The notes below the pieces were generated by a model. It saw nothing but the letters and a program-made list of their open reading frames with translations. It ran no database searches and had not been told where the DNA came from. From assembly GCA_965365445.1 (NCBI GenBank), contig CBDUBS010000198.1, positions 1 through 6,825 of the forward strand: a stretch of 6,825 bases of DNA. The letters are read 5' to 3'. Source of the stretch: CBDUBS01 sp965365445. GTDB lineage: Bacteria; Bacteroidota; Rhodothermia; Rhodothermales; DASSAV01. Shown piece by piece: positions 1-5,968 of the stretch. The stretch's first letter is position 1. Every line of letters starts with the position of its first letter. The translations under genes and the position numbers were made by a program.

Positions 1-1632
1 TATGGCGGGCTGCCTGCCGGGCGGACAACGCTCATCTGCGGAGGGCCCGGCTGCGGCAAGACGCTCATGGGGCTCGAATTCCTCATTCGGGGGGCCGAGC
101 AGTTCGGAGAGCCGGGCGTGTACGTGGCGTTCGAGGAAACGGCCGAGGAACTGGAGCAGAATGCCGCCTCGCTCGGATTCGACCTCGGGCAGCTCGTCGA
201 GAGCGGGAAGCTGGTGGTGGACCACATCCGCATCGTACGGAGCGAGATCGAGGAAACCGGCGAGTACGACCTGGAAGGGTTGTTTTTGCGATTGGGCTAC
301 GCCATTGACGGCATCGGGGCGCGGCGCATCGTGCTGGATACACTCGAAGCGCTCTTCTCCGGGCTGCCGAACGAAACCATCCTCCGGGCCGAGTTGCGCC
401 GCCTGTTCCGGTGGCTCAAGGACCGGGGCCTTACGACGGTGGTTACCGCCGAGCGCGGCCAGGGCGCCCTTACCCGGCACGCGCTGGAAGAATACGTTTC
501 CGATTGCGTGCTGATGCTCGATAACCGGGTGCGCGACCAGATCTCCACCCGCCGGTTACGCATCATCAAATACCGGGGCTCCGCCCACGGAACGAACGAA
601 TATCCGTTCCTGATCGGGCAGGACGGCATCGCCGTGCTGCCCATTACCTCCCTCGGGCTGAAACACGAGGTTTCCCGGGAGTTCGTGCCGACGGGTGTGG
701 CGGGGCTGGACGACATGCTCGCCGGGAAGGGTTTTTACCGGGGAGCCAGCGTGCTCATAACCGGCACCGCAGGCACCGGAAAGACGAGCCTCGGCGCTTC
801 GTTCGCCCGCTCGGTGTGCAGCATGGGCGAGCGGTGCCTCATCCTGGCTTACGAGGAGTCGCCCGACCAGATCATCCGGAACATGGGGTCCATCGGGATC
901 GACTTCCGGCCCTACCTCGAAAGCGGCCTGCTGAACATCGAATCGACCCGGTCCACGACGAGCGGTCTGGAAGGGCATCTGGTTGCCATCCACAAGCTCA
1001 TCGATACCCTCGAACCGCACGCCGTCATCTTCGACCCCATATCCAGCCTGCTGGCTATCGGCGACGAGCACGAAATCCAGTCCATGCTCACCCGGCTGGT
1101 GGATATCCTCAAGGAGCGGCAGATCACCTCCGTGTTCACGAGCCTCACCGATACGCCGTACCCCATCGAAAACAGCCAGGTAGGCATCTCGTCGCTCATG
1201 GATACCTGGATACTTCTGAAAATGTTAGAAAGCGAGGGCGAGCGCAACCGGACGGTATACGTCCTGAAGGCGAGGGGGATGGACCACTCCAACCAGATAC
1301 GGGAGATGAGGATGTCGTCGGAGGGCATCGAGATCGTCGAGGCGTCGCTCGGGTTGAACGGGGTGCTTACGGGGACGGCCCGCGCCCTGCAGGATCGCAG
1401 GGATCAGGCGGCCTCCGAAGCCAGGAGGCAGCAAACCCTGAGAAGGAAACGCGATCTGGAGCGCAAAAAAACCATCATGGAGGCGAAAATAGCCGCTCTG
1501 AAAGCGCAATTCGAAGCAGAAGAAGAGGAGCTTACGGAAGTCATCGCAGAGGAAGAATACAGGGAAGTGTTTCTGGAGGACACCCGGCTCCTCATGGCGG
1601 AAATGCGACACAGCAGGGATGCCTCCCGATAA
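1..1632 (+). CDS. kaiC: KaiC-family circadian clock ATPase/autokinase, 5'-truncated by window edge
   Basis: Tandem RecA-like ATPase of the KaiC family, expected to form a cytoplasmic hexamer with ATPase activity in CI and autokinase/autophosphatase activity in CII. The frame is open from base 1, so 543 residues are visible; roughly 25-35 N-terminal residues probably lie outside. Codon numbers count from base 1. CI has Walker A GGPGCGKT (codons 14-21), the catalytic Glu pair in FEET (45-46) and Walker B Asp at 113 (VLDTLEALF). The linker leads to FVPTGVAGLDDML, the start of CII, which has Walker A GTAGTGKT (255-262), the Glu pair in YEES (285-286) and Walker B Asp at 345 (IFDPISSLL). GISSLMDTW matches the dual phosphosite region of cyanobacterial KaiC (Ser-Thr there, Ser397-Ser398 here). 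A Lys/Arg/Glu-rich segment from about codon 460 to the end looks like a coiled coil. The ATG at 67 lies after the CI Walker A and cannot be the true start. Both domains keep their catalytic residues, so an active enzyme is likely. kaiB follows 40 nt downstream. Family assignment is firm; oscillator function is inference. Confidence 0.96.
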   Translation, partial: YGGLPAGRTTLICGGPGCGKTLMGLEFLIRGAEQFGEPGVYVAFEETAEELEQNAASLGFDLGQLVESGKLVVDHIRIVRSEIEETGEYDLEGLFLRLGYAIDGIGARRIVLDTLEALFSGLPNETILRAELRRLFRWLKDRGLTTVVTAERGQGALTRHALEEYVSDCVLMLDNRVRDQISTRRLRIIKYRGSAHGTNEYPFLIGQDGIAVLPITSLGLKHEVSREFVPTGVAGLDDMLAGKGFYRGASVLITGTAGTGKTSLGASFARSVCSMGERCLILAYEESPDQIIRNMGSIGIDFRPYLESGLLNIESTRSTTSGLEGHLVAIHKLIDTLEPHAVIFDPISSLLAIGDEHEIQSMLTRLVDILKERQITSVFTSLTDTPYPIENSQVGISSLMDTWILLKMLESEGERNRTVYVLKARGMDHSNQIREMRMSSEGIEIVEASLGLNGVLTGTARALQDRRDQAASEARRQQTLRRKRDLERKKTIMEAKIAALKAQFEAEEEELTEVIAEEEYREVFLEDTRLLMAEMRHSRDASR

Positions 1633-1660
1633 CCGAATACGCACCGAACTCAGGAACACC

Positions 1661-1666
1661 AGGAGA
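1661..1666 (+). promoter_or_regulatory. Shine-Dalgarno site of kaiB
   Basis: AGGAGA lies 6 nt before the ATG at 1673. It favours that start over the upstream in-frame ATG at 1619, which would overlap the kaiC stop by 14 nt, and over the ATG at 1718, whose GGAGA is about 10 nt upstream. Confidence 0.75.
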
Positions 1667-1672
1667 AAACCC

Positions 1673-2026
1673 ATGCCGGATCATTCGTTTCTTCCGCTCG
1701 ACGGAGAATCATCTGCCATGCCGAACGACGAACCCGCCTTATGGGAGCTCCGGCTGTACATTGCCGGCCACACCCCCAAAAGCTCCGCCGCCCTGGCCAA
1801 CCTGAAACGGATCTGCGAACGGCACGTCCCCGGGCAGTACCGCATCGAAATCATCGACCTGATGGAAAACCCGAGGCTGGCCCAGCGCGACCAGATACTC
1901 GCCATCCCCACGCTCGTGCGCAGGCTGCCCGAACCGATGCGCAAAATCATCGGCGACCTCTCCAATACCGAGCGCGTGCTGATCGGGCTGGATATCGTGC
2001 CCGTAAGCCAGTCGCGGGCGGAGTAA
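1673..2026 (+). CDS. kaiB: KaiB-family clock protein
   Basis: Predicted 117-residue KaiB, a thioredoxin-like protein that in cyanobacteria changes fold and binds the CI ring of KaiC at a defined phosphorylation stage. The KaiB domain covers about residues 24-110. Family signatures are WELRLYIAGHTPKS (24-37), IEIIDLMENPRLA (58-70), ILAIPTLVRRLP (75-86) and KIIGDLSNTERVLIGLDI (91-108). The KIIGDLS and ERVLIGLD blocks are nearly the same as in cyanobacterial KaiB. The first 22 residues are an extra, acidic, low-structure leader. The start at 1673 is chosen for its AGGAGA site; M16 (base 1718) would remove most of the leader and is the main alternative. The gene follows kaiC by 40 nt on the same strand with no terminator between, so co-transcription is likely. 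The order kaiC-kaiB is the reverse of the cyanobacterial kaiBC order. It lacks the kinase domains of SasA, so it is KaiB itself and not a SasA fragment. Confidence 0.95.
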   Translation: MPDHSFLPLDGESSAMPNDEPALWELRLYIAGHTPKSSAALANLKRICERHVPGQYRIEIIDLMENPRLAQRDQILAIPTLVRRLPEPMRKIIGDLSNTERVLIGLDIVPVSQSRAE

Positions 2027-2099
2027 TGCAGGCCCGCTCCTTCGCACTTCTCCTCAACCGGCGGAGTCTCCCCAATCCCTATCCGACCAGAGTTCAGGT

Positions 2100-3827
2100 A
2101 TGCCAGATCACGATCCCGAGGCCCTCTCCCCGGACGAGCGCGCATTGGCGTCCCTGCGCCGGGAAGTAGAGGAGTTAAAGCAAAGGCTCGACGAGTCGGA
2201 AGCAGTCATCTCGGCGTTGCGTGCGGGCGCCGTGGATGCGGTGGTTATCGGGGAAGCGAACGAGGTGCGCGTCTACAACCTGGTCAGCACCGACCAGCCG
2301 TACCGGGTTCTCGTCGAGTCCATCCAGGAAGGAGCCGTTACCCTCTCCCACGACGGCGCTATCCTGTACTGCAACCCCTCCTTCCAGCGAATCGTCCGGG
2401 CGCAGGGGCAATCGTTAGCCGGAACGTCCTTCTTCAACTTTTTGCCTCCGAAGCAACGGGCGGCGTTCGCCGACCTGATGAGCCGGGGAGAGCCGTTCAA
2501 GGCGGAATACGAGCTGCACGTCGGCGATGAGGAGCGGGTTTCCGTGTACCTGTCTTGCAGCGCGGCCGACCTCGTCGGCGACTCCGGTATGTGCGCCGTC
2601 GTGACGGACCTGACCGAACGGAAAAAGCTCGAAGAAATCACCGCGTCCGACCGGCTCACCCGCTCCATCCTCGACCAGGCCGCCGAAGCCATCATCGTGT
2701 GCGACGCCGACGGGCGCATCATCCACGCGGGCCGGCAGGCCGATGCCCTGTGCGGGTTTTCCCCGCTGTGGCTGAACATCCGGGACGTGTTCGCCATCCC
2801 CCAACACGGCAACCTGGAAGGCCGCCACGCCGAGCTGGATTACAGGCGGTACGACGGCAATACCTACCACCTTACCCTCAGTTCGGCCCAGCTGCTCGAC
2901 GATGACGAGCGGCTGATCGGCTACGTACACATCCTGGCCGACTCCACGGAGCGCCGTATCGCCGAGGACGCCCTGTACGAAAGCGAGCGGCGGCTGCGGG
3001 ATCTGAACGAAACCCTGGAACAGCGGGTAGCCGCCCGCACCGACGAACTCAGGCTGGTCAACCTGTCGCTGCTGCACAAAAACCGGGAGCTTCAGGAGTT
3101 TGCGTACGTGGCGTCGCACGACCTCCAGGAACCGCTGCGGAAGATCGCCACGTTCACCGACCTCATCGGCCACGATTTCGGGAGCAGCCTGCCGCCGGAA
3201 GCCGCCCAGTACCTGGACCGCATCCAGCGGGCCACCCTGCGGATGTCCACACTGCTTCAGGACCTGCTGCTGTTTTCCCGCGTAGCCACGCACGGCAAGC
3301 CCTTCGAGCGCATCGCGCTCGGCGACGCCGTCGTGGAATCCATGCTCGACCTCGACATGGCCGTTCAGCAGGCCGAGGCGGTCGTTGAAATCGATGACTT
3401 GCCGTACGTGTTTGCCGATCCGCTGCAAATGCGCCTGCTGTTCCAGAACCTCATCGGCAACGCCCTGAAGTTCCGCAGCCCGGGCGCCGCTCCCCACATA
3501 CACGTACAGGTAGGCGAAGGGGATCTGCCCGCGCCGGGCACGCTGCCGGACGAAGCCTTCTGCCGCATCGACATATCGGATAACGGCATCGGGTTCGACG
3601 AAAAATACCTCGACCGCATTTTCTCGCCGTTCCAGCGGCTCCACGGGCGCAGCAACTATCCCGGCACCGGCATGGGGCTGGCCATCTGCCGCCGCATAGC
3701 CGAACGGCACCAGGGAGCCATCACGGCCCGAAGCACGCCGGGCGGGGGGTCCGTTTTTTCCGTATGGCTGCCGGTGCAACCCGTCGAGAACGGGGCGTAT
3801 ACGGCGGAAAGCCACGACGAGGACTGA
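2100..3827 (+). CDS. Cytoplasmic PAS-PAS sensor histidine kinase linked to kaiCB (kinase 1)
   Basis: Predicted 575-residue hybrid-free histidine kinase with no signal peptide or membrane segment, so a soluble sensor. Domains in order: coiled coil (about 15-45, LRREVEELKQRL) ending in LRAGAVDAVVIG (40-51); PAS 1 (about 67-178, ending in VVTDLTERKKLEE); PAS 2 (about 187-287, ending in ILADSTERR); a linker coiled coil (288-335); HisKA with the phospho-acceptor His340 in HDLQEPLRK; HATPase with N-box LFQNLIGNALKF (N450, N454), G1 box DNGIGF (494-499) and G2 box GTGMGLAIC (522-530). All catalytic boxes are intact. The HDLQEP type of HisKA is that of phytochrome-like kinases. There is no receiver domain, so the phosphoryl acceptor must be another protein, and none is in the window. 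It begins 73 nt after kaiB with no good Shine-Dalgarno; no earlier in-frame start exists after the kaiB stop. The context suggests an output or input kinase for KaiBC (inference). The PAS ligand cannot be told from sequence; no flavin-type LOV motif was seen. Confidence 0.95.
   Translation: MPDHDPEALSPDERALASLRREVEELKQRLDESEAVISALRAGAVDAVVIGEANEVRVYNLVSTDQPYRVLVESIQEGAVTLSHDGAILYCNPSFQRIVRAQGQSLAGTSFFNFLPPKQRAAFADLMSRGEPFKAEYELHVGDEERVSVYLSCSAADLVGDSGMCAVVTDLTERKKLEEITASDRLTRSILDQAAEAIIVCDADGRIIHAGRQADALCGFSPLWLNIRDVFAIPQHGNLEGRHAELDYRRYDGNTYHLTLSSAQLLDDDERLIGYVHILADSTERRIAEDALYESERRLRDLNETLEQRVAARTDELRLVNLSLLHKNRELQEFAYVASHDLQEPLRKIATFTDLIGHDFGSSLPPEAAQYLDRIQRATLRMSTLLQDLLLFSRVATHGKPFERIALGDAVVESMLDLDMAVQQAEAVVEIDDLPYVFADPLQMRLLFQNLIGNALKFRSPGAAPHIHVQVGEGDLPAPGTLPDEAFCRIDISDNGIGFDEKYLDRIFSPFQRLHGRSNYPGTGMGLAICRRIAERHQGAITARSTPGGGSVFSVWLPVQPVENGAYTAESHDED
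3439..3472 (+). repeat. 34-bp exact repeat, arm in kinase 1 (inverted mate at 4277-4310)
   Basis: These 34 bases encode FQNLIGNALK of the kinase 1 N-box and flanking partial codons. The same 34 bases occur on the minus strand at 4277-4310 in kinase 2, in the same reading frame and at the homologous domain position. The bases just outside differ on both sides. It is coding sequence first; any role as a recombination site is inference. Confidence 0.85.
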
Positions 3828-3915
3828 CGGCCCCCCGGAGCAGGATAGGCTCCCGCAAAGCGGTACAGGCTCGATGCGAGATCTCGTAAGGGTTTCATCA
3901 TGGCCTTGTGAGGTC

Positions 3916-3951
3916 CCGGCTGCCGCCGTCGGTAGACGGCGGAGGGGCCGG
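3916..3951. terminator. GC-rich hairpin in the convergent gap, possible bidirectional transcript end
   Basis: The inner stem pairs CCGCCGTC (3923-3930) with GACGGCGG (3935-3942), 8 perfect bp around the loop GGTA. An outer stem pairs CCGGC (3916-3920) with GCCGG (3947-3951) across a 2/4-nt internal loop. It sits between the convergent stops at 3827 and 3985, where a shared terminator is expected. Neither strand shows a U-tract after the stem, so it is not a canonical intrinsic terminator. It may instead block 3' exonucleases or be an unrelated inverted repeat. The rest of the 157-nt gap holds the short tandem repeat listed next and a 10-bp palindrome at 3877-3886. Confidence 0.4.
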
Positions 3952-3977
3952 AGTGACGCGAACGGAGCGGACGCGGA
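3949..3977. repeat. Imperfect 14/15-bp tandem direct repeat
   Basis: Unit 1 (3949-3962) is CGGAGTGACGCGAA and unit 2 (3963-3977) is CGGAGCGGACGCGGA. They share CGGAG and GACGCG, with one inserted base. The repeat lies directly beside the hairpin, overlapping its last 3 bases. Function unknown. Confidence 0.5.
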
Positions 3978-3984
3978 TAACCCG

Positions 3985-5829
3985 CTACGGCCGGGCGGCG
4001 CCCTCCGGCAGGATGACCGTAAATGTAGCCCCCTGATCGGGCTGGGCGTCGGCCGTGATTTCCCCTCCGTGCCGCTCCGCGATGCGGCGGCATATCGCCA
4101 GCCCGATGCCGGTGCCGGCGTACCGGGTGCGGTTGTGCAACCGCTGGAACGGCTCGAAGATGCGCTCCGCGTATTGCGCGTCGAAGCCGATCCCCTCATC
4201 CCGCACGCTGATGCGCTGCCGGCCCTCCTCCTCCGACGCCTCGATAGCGACTACCGGCGGCCGGCCGGGGCGGTGAAACTTCAGGGCGTTGCCGATGAGG
4301 TTCTGGAACAACTGCCGCATCTGCAACCCGTCCGCTTCCACCGTGGGCAGCTCGCCTACCTCGATGGTCGCCCCGGTTTCCACGATGCGGGATTCCAGGT
4401 CGGAGAGGACTTCCGCCACGACGACGCCTAGATCGACCGGCCCGAGAGGCTGTTTCCTGGTGGTCAGCCGGGAGTACGCCAGCAGATCCCGGATGAGGAT
4501 CTGCATACGGTCGGCGGCCCCCCGGATGCGTTCGAGGTATTCCCGGCCGTCCGGTCCGATGCGGTCGGCGTATTCCGACTCAACCAGCTCACTGTAGGCC
4601 AGCACCTTGCGCAGGGGCTCCTGCAAATCGTGGCTGGCGATGTAGGCAAACTGTTCCAGGTCGCGGTTCGACCGGGCCAGCTCCTGCGCCTGCCGCCGTT
4701 CGGTGATGTCGGTGTGGGTGCCGATCCACTCCCGGATGGAGCCGTCGTCGTCGTGGACGGGTACGGCGCGGGCCACCATGTACCGGTATTCGCCGTCGTG
4801 GCGACGGATACGGTGCTCTACCTCGTATGTGGTCTCGGCGTGGAGCGCCGCCGACCAGGCCCGGTGTGTCATCTCCCGATCTTCCGGATGGACGGCCTCG
4901 ATCCATCCGCCCTCGGCGGCGGCCTCGGACGATTGGCCGGTGAATCGGCTCCAGCCGGGCTGCTCGCCCTTCAACTCGCCGTCGGGGGAGGTCGTCCAGA
5001 CGATGGAGGTGGTGGCCTCCACCAGCGAGCGAAAGCGTTCCTCGCTCTCGCGGATGGCCCGGAGCCGGCGGTCGCGCTCGACGGCGATGCCGGTAAGCCG
5101 ACCCGCCCGGTCCAGCAGAAAAAGCTCTTCGGAGGTGGGCGGACCGTCCTTCGGGCTGAAAAGCTTGAAGGAACCCAGGATTTCGCCGTCGGAGCCGCGC
5201 ACCGGATGCGACCACGGATCGCGGGCCTCGTCGCCTTGCGCGGCGGCTTCTACGGTGGGGTCGAACAGCGAGGAGGACGTCAGCCGGCTCACGTCGAGCG
5301 TGGGCGCCACCAGAAAGTGCGGCTCCCGGCTGACGGGGTCGAGCAGGACGACGGCTCCCTGCGCCCCCGGCGACCGGTCCTCGACGGCGCGGATGAGCCG
5401 TTCGAGCGTCGTGTGCAACGCCGTCCCCTGGACCACCATCTCCAGGAAGCGGGTCTGCTCCACCTGGAACCGCTCCTCCAGCACGCGCTGTGTGGCGTCG
5501 GTGAAGTACACGCTCAACCCGCCCTCGAAGGGGTAGGCCCGCACGTCGAACCACGTATCGAGCGGCGGATAAAACTCGGTAAAAAAGTAGGTTTCGCCCG
5601 TTTCCATCGCGGCCTGGTAGCTCCGGTAAAACGTCGAGCCTACGGCCTCGGGGAACTCGTCCCAGATCACCCTGTCCAGCAACTCCTCCCGCGAGCGCCG
5701 AAGCAGCCACTCGGCGTTGGCGTTGACGTAGGTAAAACACCACTGCGAGTCCAGGGCGAAAAAGGCGTCCGAAATGGACTCCAGGATTTCCCTGGCCTCT
5801 ACGGGGGATGATCCGTCCTTCCGATTCAT
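3985..5829 (-). CDS. Cytoplasmic PAS-GAF-PAS sensor histidine kinase (kinase 2)
   Basis: Predicted 614-residue soluble histidine kinase, with no signal peptide or membrane segment. Domains: PAS 1 (about 12-116, SISDAFFALDSQWCFTYVN, ending in VYFTDATQR); a GAF-like domain (about 140-255, TLERLIRAV to LTGIAVERD) that is shorter than usual; PAS 2 (about 262-378, ESEERFRSLVEATTSIVWT, PAC end GTHTDITERR); HisKA with His400 in HDLQEPLRK; HATPase with N-box LFQNLIGNALKF (N510, N514), G1 box DEGIGF (544-549) and G2 box GTGIGLAIC (572-580). All catalytic boxes are present and there is no receiver domain. The frame is open to 5931, but ATG 5829 is chosen because the PAS domain starts soon after and the upstream part looks unlike protein. 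AAGGA lies 12 nt before it, a rather long spacing. The catalytic half is strikingly like kinase 1 (LQMRQLFQNLIGNALKF here, LQMRLLFQNLIGNALKF there). The gene lies convergent to the kai block, with its own possible promoter. A role in the same pathway is inference; its partner regulator is not in the window. Confidence 0.95.
   Translation of the reverse strand: MNRKDGSSPVEAREILESISDAFFALDSQWCFTYVNANAEWLLRRSREELLDRVIWDEFPEAVGSTFYRSYQAAMETGETYFFTEFYPPLDTWFDVRAYPFEGGLSVYFTDATQRVLEERFQVEQTRFLEMVVQGTALHTTLERLIRAVEDRSPGAQGAVVLLDPVSREPHFLVAPTLDVSRLTSSSLFDPTVEAAAQGDEARDPWSHPVRGSDGEILGSFKLFSPKDGPPTSEELFLLDRAGRLTGIAVERDRRLRAIRESEERFRSLVEATTSIVWTTSPDGELKGEQPGWSRFTGQSSEAAAEGGWIEAVHPEDREMTHRAWSAALHAETTYEVEHRIRRHDGEYRYMVARAVPVHDDDGSIREWIGTHTDITERRQAQELARSNRDLEQFAYIASHDLQEPLRKVLAYSELVESEYADRIGPDGREYLERIRGAADRMQILIRDLLAYSRLTTRKQPLGPVDLGVVVAEVLSDLESRIVETGATIEVGELPTVEADGLQMRQLFQNLIGNALKFHRPGRPPVVAIEASEEEGRQRISVRDEGIGFDAQYAERIFEPFQRLHNRTRYAGTGIGLAICRRIAERHGGEITADAQPDQGATFTVILPEGAARP
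4277..4310 (-). repeat. 34-bp exact repeat, arm in kinase 2 (inverted mate at 3439-3472)
   Basis: Read on the minus strand, these 34 bases equal 3439-3472. They encode the kinase 2 N-box. Nearby homologous blocks, such as the His box and the G2 box, match at protein level but with several silent differences, so this stretch is better conserved than its surroundings. Confidence 0.85.
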
Positions 5830-5898
5830 AACCTGTCTGATTCCTTGGAGCGAGACGGCAGGGTCGCCCTTGCGGCCCCTTGCTGCAACGAACCGTGC

Positions 5899-5904
5899 AG
5901 TATA
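5899..5904 (-). promoter_or_regulatory. Possible -10 element of the kinase 2 promoter
   Basis: On the minus strand TATACT matches the sigma-70 -10 consensus at 5 of 6 positions, about 70 nt upstream of the kinase 2 ATG. The nearest -35-like hexamer, TTGCAA (5919-5924), is only 14 nt away instead of 16-18, so the core promoter looks weak and could need an activator. Some groups use a different promoter consensus, which lowers confidence. Confidence 0.35.
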
Positions 5905-5926
5905 GGGAACGCAGCCGTTTGCAAGG

Positions 5927-5959
5927 ATCACGAGATCGTTACGAGGCGGTTACGAGAAG
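5927..5959 (-). promoter_or_regulatory. Three phased 11-bp direct repeats, candidate response-regulator binding site
   Basis: Three consecutive 11-bp units on the plus strand, at 5927, 5938 and 5949, read ATCACGAGATC, GTTACGAGGCG and GTTACGAGAAG. The shared core is T-Y-ACGAG, with the last two units identical over 8 bases (minus strand CTCGTAAC). They end 2 nt upstream of the -35-like hexamer of kinase 2. OmpR/PhoB-family regulators bind head-to-tail repeats with an 11-bp period in this position. The binding protein is unknown and chance is possible in so short a stretch. Confidence 0.4.
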
Positions 5960-5968
5960 CAGGGTGCA

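Noticed and set aside
816..1805. 329-codon plus-strand frame overlapping kaiC and kaiB
   Set aside because: Rich in Arg, Pro, Gly and His, without motifs; a shifted-frame shadow of kaiC and kaiB.
3877..3886. CGAGATCTCG palindrome in the convergent gap
   Set aside because: A 10-bp palindrome without flanking pairing or context is not evidence of a site.
2415..4199. 594-codon open frame on the minus strand opposite kinase 1
   Set aside because: It shows no recognisable domain, lies antisense to a clearly conserved kinase and runs out of frame into the end of kinase 2. Long antisense frames are expected in high-GC coding DNA.
4630..5811. 393-codon open frame on the plus strand opposite kinase 2
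   Set aside because: Antisense shadow of a conserved kinase, with no domain and low-complexity composition.
5868..5883. Two CCTTGC copies 10 bp apart in the leader of kinase 2
   Set aside because: Only 6 bases, in GC-rich DNA, with no third copy in phase; likely chance.
5830..5931. 34-residue N-terminal extension of kinase 2 to the ATG at 5931
   Set aside because: The stretch contains the possible promoter and does not look like part of the PAS domain. ATG 5829 directly precedes the conserved sensor region.
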